Assembly (NCBI GenBank): GCA_019313765.1
Contig: JAFDAP010000139.1
Span: 1 to 5,637, forward strand
Origin: Deltaproteobacteria bacterium
Lineage (GTDB): Bacteria > Desulfobacterota > DSM-4660 > Desulfatiglandales > Desulfatiglandaceae
DNA: 5,637 bases
Direction: 5' to 3'
This document shows positions 1 to 5,607 of this stretch, piece by piece. The notes under the pieces were generated by a model that saw only the letters and a program-made list of their open reading frames with translations, was not told the DNA's origin and made no database searches. The translations under genes and the position numbers were made by a program. Position 1 is the first letter of the stretch. Each line of letters starts with the position of its first letter.

Positions 1-25
1 TTTTTTTAAAGAGATATAAGACCAT

Positions 26-778
26 TCATACCCCGAAATAAGCCGCCTTTACCTCCGGATTATCCATCAGTTCGGGGCCGGTGCCAGATAGTGTCAACAT
101 CCCGTTTTCAATAACATAGCCATAATCTATCATGGGCAGGACCGGCCTTGCAAATTGCTCGCTTAAGAGGACCGTTATGCCTGAAACATTCTTGAGATCC
201 TTAATCGTCTCAACAACTAAATTCTGCATCATGGGACTGAGACCCAAAAGAGGCTCATCAAGCAACAGGAGGTTTGGCCTGGCAACCAGGGCCATGCCAA
301 TGGCTAACATCTGCTGTTCGCCGCCGCTCAGGAAACCAGCCTTTCTGGATCTCAATTCAACAAGAGTGGGGAAAAGCTCAAAGACATGCCGGATCATCTC
401 CTTCACCTGAGTGTTCTTCCTCAAATAGCCGGCCATCTTCAGATTTTCAAAAACACTACTTTCAGGGAAAATAGGATGCCGCTCCCGGCATAGTACGATA
501 CCTTTTTTTACTCTCTCGTGTGGCCGTGTCTCAATGATATTCTCCCCTCTGAAAACGATCTCTCCATAGACGGTAATACGCTCTCCTCCCCTCCTCTTTT
601 CCTTGATACGCATGTCAATAATGAGACCGGAGAGGGTATTCATAAGTGTAGTCTTACCGGCGCTGTTTGAGCCGATGACACCTACGATCTGGCCCTCCCG
701 AACATCCATACTGAAATCGTTCAGGGCTAAGGCGTTTTCAAAAAAGACCATTAAATTCTTAACCGAAAGCATAATCAT
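26..778 (-). CDS. livF: LivF-type ABC transporter ATP-binding protein
   Basis: This is the cytoplasmic ATPase subunit of a HAAT (branched-chain amino acid-type) importer, pairing with LivG to drive LivH/LivM. The 250-residue protein has Walker A GSNSAGKTT (36-44), a perfect signature LSGGEQQ (150-156), Walker B LLLLDEP (170-176) and D-loop GLSP (179-182). The switch position is glutamine (SEQF, Q208) instead of histidine, which is the normal state of LivF. The Q-loop position is glutamate (about E99), also usual for LivF. Between Walker A and the strand starting near residue 72 there is a basic stretch (about 55-70, KEKRRGGER) where LivF proteins normally have a short 'PTSG' turn, making this copy about 14 residues longer there. 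The start ATG lies 2 bases after the livG stop, with only a weak ribosome binding site, so translation is probably coupled to livG. An ATG two codons downstream is an alternative start. Substrate specificity is not set by this subunit. Confidence 0.95.
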   Translation of the reverse strand: MIMLSVKNLMVFFENALALNDFSMDVREGQIVGVIGSNSAGKTTLMNTLSGLIIDMRIKEKRRGGERITVYGEIVFRGENIIETRPHERVKKGIVLCRERHPIFPESSVFENLKMAGYLRKNTQVKEMIRHVFELFPTLVELRSRKAGFLSGGEQQMLAIGMALVARPNLLLLDEPLLGLSPMMQNLVVETIKDLKNVSGITVLLSEQFARPVLPMIDYGYVIENGMLTLSGTGPELMDNPEVKAAYFGV

Positions 779-780
779 CT

Positions 781-1539
781 TTATTCTGTCTCGCTCCCTA
801 AGTATGCCTTTTTGACCGGCTCACTTTCCATAACCTCACTTCCTGCCCCTTCTGCTATCTTCTGGCCGTAATTCAGGACCATGATCCGGTCAGCAATACG
901 AAACAGTTCCTTTAGGCGGTGCTCTATCATGATAATGGTCTTTCCCTGGAATCTGAGTTTTTCAATAATGGGTACAATACTTGCGACTTCTGCCAGGCTG
1001 AGACCCGAAAATAGCTCATCTAAGATGATGAGATCAGGCCGCAGGGCCATGCTCTTGGCTAATTCAAGCCTTTTCAGGTAACCCTGGGGAAGGGCACCGG
1101 CTTTCTTATAAGAGACACGTGCATCCCTCTCAAACCCCACCTCTTCCAACAGGTCAAGGGCCACTGCATCCCGGTCTCCATATTTTCCACCCGCCAATTT
1201 TTTTACCCTTGGGGAATAAAGCGGAATAATCATATTCTTGAAGGCAGGGAGCTGGTAAAAAGGCCTGACCATCTGAAATGTCCGTGCAATACCAAGACTC
1301 ACTATCTTATAAGGTGCTAATCCCGTAATCTTTTTATCCTTAAATTCTATCTTTCCCGAATTAGGTTTTACAAACCCGGTAATAAGGTTTACCAGGGTGG
1401 TTTTCCCTGAACCGTTGGGTCCGATAATACCCAGGAGATCACCTTCTTTAAGTTCAAAGCTGACATTTGAGAGGGCCATAACACCGCCAAATGACTTGGT
1501 CAGATCTGAAACCTTGAGTAATGGGGATGACTGATTCAT
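781..1539 (-). CDS. livG: LivG-type ABC transporter ATP-binding protein
   Basis: This is the second cytoplasmic ATPase of the HAAT importer. The 252-residue protein has Walker A GPNGSGKTT (40-48), Q-loop RTFQ (Q89), Walker B LIILDEL (170-176) with the catalytic glutamate E175, and a switch histidine in MIEHR (H207). The LivG hallmarks 'GLARTFQ'-like (83-89) and 'VLNYGQKIAEG' near the C-terminus are present. The signature is degenerate: LPQGYLKRLELA (150-161) replaces LSGGQ or the usual LivG LPYGQQRRLEIA. Walker B is followed by leucine instead of the usual proline. Both changes lie in intact reading frame, so they look like subfamily divergence and not decay. The start codon overlaps the livM stop as ATGA (1536-1539), with GAGG just upstream, typical of translational coupling. 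Its length is normal for the family. Family assignment is firm, substrate unknown. Confidence 0.95.
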   Translation of the reverse strand: MNQSSPLLKVSDLTKSFGGVMALSNVSFELKEGDLLGIIGPNGSGKTTLVNLITGFVKPNSGKIEFKDKKITGLAPYKIVSLGIARTFQMVRPFYQLPAFKNMIIPLYSPRVKKLAGGKYGDRDAVALDLLEEVGFERDARVSYKKAGALPQGYLKRLELAKSMALRPDLIILDELFSGLSLAEVASIVPIIEKLRFQGKTIIMIEHRLKELFRIADRIMVLNYGQKIAEGAGSEVMESEPVKKAYLGSETE

Positions 1540-2537
1540 TCTACCTCAACCCATCTTTCAAATTGATGATACTTTCTCTGGATATAATGGAAAATACCTT
1601 CCGGCAGCGCAACCACAAAGATAACCAAAAAAAGCCCGTAGAATACGATCCTGAGTGCGCCTAAGGCCCGCAGGAGTTCGGATAAAGGCACCAGGATGAA
1701 AGCGCCTAACAATGGTCCTGCAAAGGTTCCCGTGCCGCCCACTACTGCTGCGGCTATCGGCATAATGGCATAGTCAAGGGCAAATCCGGGCATGCCTGCA
1801 AACATATCCAAATGGGTCCCGAATGCCCCTGCAAAAGAACCCACAGAGGCCGCCAAGAAAAGGACCTGGGTCTTATACCAGTATATATTGAGCCCCGCAT
1901 TCATCACGGAGCGGTCATTGTCATTAATACCTTTGATGATCAACCCATAGTCTGAATCCATAATTCTTCGAAAACCGAACAACGAGGCCAGGACCGCCAC
2001 TTGGATCACATAAAGGGCCGTCAACTGGTTTGGAAAAGGGGTAAGACCGGTTAGGCCCTCTGTGCCCCCCAATATACGGGTCGCCTCCACAAGTCTTGAA
2101 AACATAAGGGGAAGGACCAGGGTCACCATGGCAAAATAGATACCCCTCAGCCTCAGCACGGGAAGAAGCGCAACCGTGCCCAAGAGACCTCCCCCGATCA
2201 TGGCAACAGGAATTGTAAACAGAGGGGACCAGCCCCAGTAATAATTCAGCGTACCAGCAATATATGACCCGATTCCAAAAAACAGGGATTGCCCCAATGA
2301 GACAAGTCCTGCTGATATAAGCATGTCCCAGCTAATGGCTAAGAGCGCATAGATCGCAGTAGAAATAATGATTTCCTGCCAGTAGGGGCTAAATAGGGGG
2401 GTAACACACAAAAGGAACACCACTGGGACTGCCCTTGGCATCAGGAGGTAAAGCATTTCACGGTAGGAAGACAGGGCAAAAATATCCTCTGAACGGGCCT
2501 TTATACCCCTGTCAATTCTTTCTTTCCGCTTTTTCAT
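1536..2537 (-). CDS. livM: LivM-type ABC transporter permease
   Basis: This inner-membrane permease forms the translocation channel with LivH. From the preferred ATG at 2537 it has 333 residues: a basic cytoplasmic N-terminus (KKRKERIDRG), then many hydrophobic segments. Family signatures are LISAGLVSLGQSLFFGIGSY (about 73-92), LRLRGIYFAMVTL (about 128-140), GGTEGLTGL (about 157-165), a cytoplasmic EAA-like coupling loop around DYGLIIKGINDNDRSVMNAG (about 196-215), and VVGGTGTFAGPLLGA (about 265-279). The reading frame is open upstream to a TTG at 2561, which would give 341 residues and a 17-base overlap with livH. I prefer the ATG because it lies 7 bases after the livH stop and gives a natural basic N-terminus. 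GGAGAGG and AGGGGG lie upstream of it, though neither is ideally spaced. The stop codon overlaps the livG start by 4 bases. Confidence 0.93.
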   Translation of the reverse strand: MKKRKERIDRGIKARSEDIFALSSYREMLYLLMPRAVPVVFLLCVTPLFSPYWQEIIISTAIYALLAISWDMLISAGLVSLGQSLFFGIGSYIAGTLNYYWGWSPLFTIPVAMIGGGLLGTVALLPVLRLRGIYFAMVTLVLPLMFSRLVEATRILGGTEGLTGLTPFPNQLTALYVIQVAVLASLFGFRRIMDSDYGLIIKGINDNDRSVMNAGLNIYWYKTQVLFLAASVGSFAGAFGTHLDMFAGMPGFALDYAIMPIAAAVVGGTGTFAGPLLGAFILVPLSELLRALGALRIVFYGLFLVIFVVALPEGIFHYIQRKYHQFERWVEVE

Positions 2538-2544
2538 CAACCCC

Positions 2545-3417
2545 CTATATCCTCTCCTCAAGCTCTTTCTGACGGCTAAAGAGTCCCGAGGGCTTGACGG
2601 TCAGCACAACTGCAATCGCAATCAGGCTAACAAGCATCATCCAGTGCGGCTCCAGATAGTTGGCCGTAAAGGTCTGGGCATACCCAATCAGCACACTCGC
2701 AACAAGAACGCCCACCGTGCTTCCCAATCCTCCGACAATGCATACTGCCAGGGCATTTATCAATACCTCGTAGCCTCCCTCCACGGCAATCGTACCCAAT
2801 GGCAGTATCACAATGGCGGCGACCGCTGCAAGCCCGGACCCAAAGGCCATGCTCAGGGCACCGATACGATCGGAGTCAATGCCAAAGGTGAGCGCTGTTC
2901 TTTCGTCCTGGGCAATGGCACGAAAGGCCAATCCGGTTTTTGTATGATGAGTAAAGAGATAAAGAACCAACGTTAACCCCACTGCAATCAGGGCGATGAA
3001 TATCCGCTGAAGGTCCACATATACATCTCCAATGGCAATACTGCCGTCATAAAAAACAGGGAGGGTATACTGAAAACCGACAAAATCAAAATACCTAAAC
3101 AGCTCCATAATAGCCAGTCCGAGTCCGAAAGTTGCCATGACTTCGGAGATGGTAATACCTTTTATCCTCAAAATGATCAGGTAATAGATCATTAGACCGA
3201 GAACGGAAGAGCACAGAATAGAGATCGGTATGGAGAGCAGATAAGGGACGTGGAGGCTATTCAGTAAAATCCATGTCATGAAACCTGAAAAGATATAGAC
3301 AGCCCCATAGGCAAAATTGGCCACCCCGCTGATACCGAACGTCAGGCTGAAGCCTATGGCAACAAGGGCTAAAATGGAACTGTTAACAAAACCGTAAATG
3401 AGCGTTCCAAGAAGCAT
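2545..3417 (-). CDS. livH: LivH-type ABC transporter permease
   Basis: This is the partner inner-membrane permease of the HAAT importer, 290 residues, the usual LivH size. Hydrophobic segments run through most of the protein. Diagnostic stretches are AIGFSLTFGISGVANFAYG (20-38, matching the LivH 'N-F-A-H/Y-G' segment), the cytoplasmic EAA-like loop TKTGLAFRAIAQDERTALTF (159-178) that docks on an ATPase, NALAVCIVGGLGSTVG (about 221-236), and the terminal KPSGLF. The ATG at 3417 is preceded by only a short AGGG Shine-Dalgarno element, 7 bases away. A long imperfect inverted repeat ends a few bases farther upstream, so initiation may be sensitive to RNA structure. It is separated from livK by the structured 297-base spacer, then followed closely by livM. 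Confidence 0.95.
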   Translation of the reverse strand: MLLGTLIYGFVNSSILALVAIGFSLTFGISGVANFAYGAVYIFSGFMTWILLNSLHVPYLLSIPISILCSSVLGLMIYYLIILRIKGITISEVMATFGLGLAIMELFRYFDFVGFQYTLPVFYDGSIAIGDVYVDLQRIFIALIAVGLTLVLYLFTHHTKTGLAFRAIAQDERTALTFGIDSDRIGALSMAFGSGLAAVAAIVILPLGTIAVEGGYEVLINALAVCIVGGLGSTVGVLVASVLIGYAQTFTANYLEPHWMMLVSLIAIAVVLTVKPSGLFSRQKELEERI

Positions 3418-3431
3418 GGAAAATCCCTACC

Positions 3432-3487
3432 GGGAATTGAGGGATTGAAGATTGTCGATTGAAGGATTCCTCAATCCCAAAATTCCC
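3432..3487 (-). repeat. 17-bp imperfect inverted repeat in the livH leader
   Basis: Bases 3432-3448 and 3471-3487 are inverted copies matching at 15 of 17 positions, with a 22-base loop. The loop region also contains a direct repeat GATTGAAG (3443-3450 and 3457-3464). On the livH message this would be a long A/U-G/C hairpin ending 4 bases upstream of the AGGG ribosome binding element. The distal arm includes UCCC, which could instead pair with the GGGA that overlaps the Shine-Dalgarno (3424-3427) through a 4-base loop. The pairing is directly visible. A regulatory role is inference. Confidence 0.6.
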
Positions 3488-3490
3488 AAA

Positions 3491-3705
3491 TTTGATAACC
3501 TCGTAAAAAGTCGCTTCGCGCCTTTTTACTCGGCGGAGGAGGGCTACCCCTCCCCCTATTTGAAGTGAATTCAAGTGGTTCCACCCTCTCCGAGGCGTAG
3601 GCTCTACCCTCCGGCCTGGAAGCCCTACCGGCTGGAAGCGGAGCCGGAGGCCCACCCCAGGCCGCCGGATCGCAGGTGGATTTTAGTTGAACCCGTGAAC
3701 GGTTA
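3491..3705. repeat. GC-rich, multi-hairpin intergenic element (candidate genomic repeat)
   Basis: This is the bulk of the 297-base livK-livH spacer and holds no convincing gene. Hand count gives 94 G+C in 140 bases over 3531-3670. Visible stems include GGAGGG/CCCTCC (3538-3543 with 3548-3553), GTAG/CTAC (3597-3600 with 3604-3607), CCTCCGGC/GCCGGAGG (3608-3615 with 3643-3650), GGCCTGG/CCAGGCC (3613-3619 with 3657-3663), CCGGCT/AGCCGG (3628-3633 with 3642-3647) and the near-palindrome AACCCGT-GA-ACGGTT (3690-3704). CTGGAAGC occurs twice (3616 and 3632). TAACC at 3496-3500 and GGTTA at 3701-3705 could be short terminal inverted repeats, though five bases may be chance. No transposase is present. 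It resembles a REP- or MITE-like non-autonomous element, and I have an unverified impression that similar sequence recurs in Desulfobacterota genomes. Confidence 0.5.
3503..3529 (-). terminator. Terminator-like hairpin in livK-livH spacer
   Basis: GTAAAAAG (3503-3510) and CTTTTTAC (3522-3529) are perfect inverted copies. Inside them CGC/GCG (3512-3514 with 3518-3520) closes a three-base loop, with one mismatch between the two stems. On the minus strand the centre reads CGC-GAA-GCG. The A-tract/T-tract arms resemble a bidirectional terminator, but the GC core is only 3 bp and the U-tract is itself inside the stem. If active it could make expression of livK exceed that of livHMGF. Partial termination or 3'-end protection of livK mRNA is equally possible. 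Confidence 0.3.
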
Positions 3706-3714
3706 CTATATTTT

Positions 3715-4989
3715 TTACTTCGCCGATTTAAGCCCTTCAGGAAGCTGAATTTTTCCTTCGGCAACCGATCCTGGATAAACAACAACCCTCTTTCCTTTTT
3801 GCCATTGTATCATGCATCCAAGGGCTGTCTCTTTCGGGTCCTGACCATAAATTACCTGATGACCATCGTTGAACTTGATGCGGCCCATGGCCCCCATCCG
3901 ATCCGTCTTTTCCAGTTCAGCCACGACTTTATCGCTGTCCAGGGTCCCTGCCCTCTCTATGGCCTCTTTCAGGACATAGATCATCTCGTATGCGGGGGCC
4001 GGAGAATGGCCTGCCTCAATAGGTTTGCCGTATCTCTTCTTATATTTTTCATAGAATTCGACAGACTTGGGAACTTTTTTACAGGGGAAACTACCGATTT
4101 CAAAGATGCAGTTCATGGCCCCATCAATCTTTTTGTCAAAGGTTTTCCAGGCGGCCGGGCCTGCTAATGGCGAAATAAAGCCTGCTACCAGGGCCGGTAC
4201 GCGCATGGACTTCCATTGTTTGACGAGGATTCCACTCTGGGGCATATCAAATATCGGCAGGATAACCTGGGCCCCTTTTGCCTTTGCCTTCATCAGACCA
4301 GATGAGAAATCAGATGCGCCTGTCGGGTAGGCCTGTCGCCCCACGACTTCCCAGCCCATCTTGTCGAAAACGAGCTTGATCATGAGATCGCCCGTTTTTC
4401 TGGCCCAGGCCACGTCCTGGTTCATGATAAAGACCTTGTTAAAACCAAACTCCTTATTCAGGTGTCCCATTGTTCCGCCTAAATACTTGATGAGATATAC
4501 TGCATTCAGGCAAACGCGAAATGTGTATTTATATTTGTCGTAATCCGTTTTTACCTTTTTCTCCATGGCCGGGGACATGGCGGTTCCCAAAATCATAGGG
4601 ACCTTGTGCTGGCCCACCAGGTCCATACAGGCAATGGCACACTCTGACCTGAATGATCCGAATACAATAAAGTGGGCCTTGTCTTCTAAGATAAGTTTCT
4701 TGTGGGCCCTGATCACGTCAGAGACAGGGACGCCAGGCTCAGCCCCTCTTGCGTCGATGGCAACAACCTTTAAAAGACGTTTAACAGCGCCCACCTTGAC
4801 ACCACCGCTCTTGTTAATTTCATCCACGGCCATGTTGACACAGGCAAGTCCCTCTTTTCCTTCAAGAAATCCAAGCGAGGTGGGAACGCCCAAAATAATC
4901 GGTTCCACGGCAATGGCTTTGGTGATCGGAATTCCCCATACAACAAAAAGGCAAAGTACCAGGGACAAAAAAACAATTCTCCTATTCAT
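3715..4989 (-). CDS. livK: LivK-like periplasmic substrate-binding protein (Peripla_BP_6 type)
   Basis: This secreted receptor of the HAAT importer binds a small solute and delivers it to LivH/LivM. The 424 residues begin with a Sec signal peptide: NRR, a hydrophobic core at about 5-22, and a likely cleavage after AIA (25-27). C13 lies inside the hydrophobic core without a good lipobox, so it is probably not a lipoprotein. The mature part has the type I periplasmic binding fold: LGVPTSLGFLEGKEG (33-47), a helix with VDEINKSGGV (55-64), 'FIVFGSFRSECA' (107-118) and 'PMILGTAMSP' (131-140) forming the expected first-lobe ligand region, the second lobe from about 165, and the typical FYEKYKKRYGKP and APAYEMIYVLKEAIERAG (331-348). 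Seven cysteines remain in the mature protein (50, 117, 121, 160, 294, 303, 392), which is unusual for an exported protein. It is longer than E. coli LivK (about 370 residues). The substrate may be an amino acid, amide or aromatic acid. The sequence does not decide. Confidence 0.92.
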   Translation of the reverse strand: MNRRIVFLSLVLCLFVVWGIPITKAIAVEPIILGVPTSLGFLEGKEGLACVNMAVDEINKSGGVKVGAVKRLLKVVAIDARGAEPGVPVSDVIRAHKKLILEDKAHFIVFGSFRSECAIACMDLVGQHKVPMILGTAMSPAMEKKVKTDYDKYKYTFRVCLNAVYLIKYLGGTMGHLNKEFGFNKVFIMNQDVAWARKTGDLMIKLVFDKMGWEVVGRQAYPTGASDFSSGLMKAKAKGAQVILPIFDMPQSGILVKQWKSMRVPALVAGFISPLAGPAAWKTFDKKIDGAMNCIFEIGSFPCKKVPKSVEFYEKYKKRYGKPIEAGHSPAPAYEMIYVLKEAIERAGTLDSDKVVAELEKTDRMGAMGRIKFNDGHQVIYGQDPKETALGCMIQWQKGKRVVVYPGSVAEGKIQLPEGLKSAK

Positions 4990-4995
4990 GGCTTC

Positions 4996-5002
4996 CCTCC
5001 TT
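4996..5002 (-). promoter_or_regulatory. Strong ribosome binding site of livK
   Basis: On the minus strand AAGGAGG lies 6 bases before the ATG at 4989, an essentially ideal Shine-Dalgarno element. It contrasts with the weak sites before livH, livM and livF and fits high-level synthesis of the binding protein relative to the membrane components. It fixes the livK start with high confidence. Confidence 0.9.
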
Positions 5003-5005
5003 TTT

Positions 5006-5037
5006 GGGTGTCTCCACTTTTCGTGAAAAAATCACCC
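5006..5037 (-). other. Possible stem in livK mRNA leader
   Basis: GGGTG (5006-5010) and CACCC (5033-5037) are inverted copies that could pair in the livK leader, with the ribosome binding site left unpaired just downstream. A 5-bp stem with a 22-base loop is weak and may be chance. No convincing sigma70 or sigma54 promoter for livK could be fixed in the 111-base interval 4990-5100, although transcription could start there. Confidence 0.2.
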
Positions 5038-5081
5038 GGTTAAAATGATATGAAAATCCAAACCCCATATAATGAACTTTT

Positions 5082-5092
5082 GCGCGAAGCGC
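5082..5092. other. Compact GCGC-GAA-GCGC hairpin upstream of livK
   Basis: GCGC (5082-5085), GAA loop and GCGC (5089-5092) form a perfect 4-bp stem with a triloop, 8 bases beyond the stop codon of the small membrane-protein gene. It contains GCGAAGC, a sequence known for forming exceptionally stable DNA mini-hairpins. No U-tract follows on the minus strand, so it is a poor intrinsic terminator for the upstream gene. The 10-mer GCGCGAAGCG is repeated in inverted orientation at 3512-3521. Confidence 0.4.
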
Positions 5093-5100
5093 CTGATTTA

Positions 5101-5532
5101 TTAGGACTTTATTTCATCTTCTATAGCCCTGCCGATTGCCTGGAGAAGGCTGAAATCTTTGTCTCCACGCACCTTCATGCTTTTATGATCGGAGATCCTT
5201 ATGAAATAGAGCTTTTTCATCTTTCTTATCCCTGAAAAACTGGTCTCGATCTTCCAGGGGGAATCGAGTGGCAATACGGTATTCTTCGTGAAAGAAAGGA
5301 TCCCGTAGTTCAATTGAATTCCGCCGTGACTAATAGAGACCGCACTGAAACCAAAAAAAGGGCTGTTAAAAAACCAGAATACAATGAGTACCCAGACGGA
5401 AAAGACTATCGTATGTTTGACCTTCTTTTTTGCAAGCGAACGTATCAACAGGAATACCACTATGCCTAAGGAAAAAAGCATAATCATATTCTGAACAAAG
5501 AGGGATTTGATAATAAATGTCTCCGGGTACAT
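5101..5532 (-). CDS. Small two-helix membrane protein of unknown function
   Basis: I do not recognise this 143-residue protein. Residues about 16-30 and 41-55 are strongly hydrophobic and look like two membrane helices joined by a short basic linker (RSLAKKKVKH, 31-40). About 85 residues follow, with alternating hydrophobic and polar residues suggesting beta strands (FSAVSISHGGIQLNYGILSF; KLYFIRISD) and a final helix (LLQAIGRAIEDEI, 129-141). That layout of two helices, a beta-rich domain and a C-terminal helix resembles bacterial PH-like membrane proteins, but only by shape. The basic linker suggests it faces the cytoplasm, which would put the C-terminal domain outside, yet that domain is also basic, so topology is unclear. 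The ATG at 5532 has AAAGGA almost touching it, which is too close. M16 (ATG at 5487) is an alternative start but has no clear site. It lies 111 bases upstream of livK on the same strand, so a link to transport is not implied. Confidence 0.7.
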   Translation of the reverse strand: MYPETFIIKSLFVQNMIMLFSLGIVVFLLIRSLAKKKVKHTIVFSVWVLIVFWFFNSPFFGFSAVSISHGGIQLNYGILSFTKNTVLPLDSPWKIETSFSGIRKMKKLYFIRISDHKSMKVRGDKDFSLLQAIGRAIEDEIKS

Positions 5533-5545
5533 TTCCTTTATTAGC

Positions 5546-5574
5546 GTTTAACACAGAATATTCAGGAGTGTCAA
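5546..5574 (-). promoter_or_regulatory. Candidate sigma70 promoter for the small membrane-protein gene
   Basis: Minus-strand TTGACA (5569-5574) is a perfect -35 box. After 17 bases comes TTAAAC (5546-5551), which matches only 3 of 6 positions of TATAAT. The transcription start would fall near 5539-5540, right at the ribosome binding sequence, leaving almost no leader. This argues for caution, or for translation starting farther downstream. Confidence 0.35.
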
Positions 5575-5607
5575 CCAGTTGCGCTAAGGCCTGCGAAACC
5601 TTATTCC

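Noticed and set aside
2644..2976. 110-residue plus-strand open frame
   Set aside because: It is antisense to livH, whose family motifs cover this stretch, and the translated product looks random.
3383..3655. 90-residue minus-strand open frame across the livK-livH spacer
   Set aside because: It runs into livH in another frame, has low-complexity Arg/Gly/Pro-rich composition that follows from the GC-rich repeat, and shows no family motif or good start.
3432..3663. CRISPR array or tandem repeat cluster in the spacer
   Set aside because: The repeats are mostly inverted, of different sequences and irregular in spacing. The only direct repeats are 8-mers occurring twice.
3471..3785. 104-residue minus-strand open frame starting inside the livK 3' end
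   Set aside because: It is a frame shadow of livK continuing into the GC-rich repeat. The Pro/Ser/Arg-rich sequence has no motif and there is no ribosome binding site.
4565..5026. 153-residue plus-strand open frame
   Set aside because: It is antisense to livK over most of its length. The minus-strand frame has a signal peptide, an ideal ribosome binding site and a clear family match.
5050..5235. 61-residue plus-strand open frame opposite the small membrane-protein gene
   Set aside because: It has no ribosome binding site and overlaps the better-supported minus-strand gene antisense, with no recognisable features.
5366..5554. 62-residue minus-strand frame overlapping the small membrane-protein gene
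   Set aside because: It is an out-of-frame shadow with no membrane or family signature, and the alternative frame gives two clean hydrophobic helices and a longer product.
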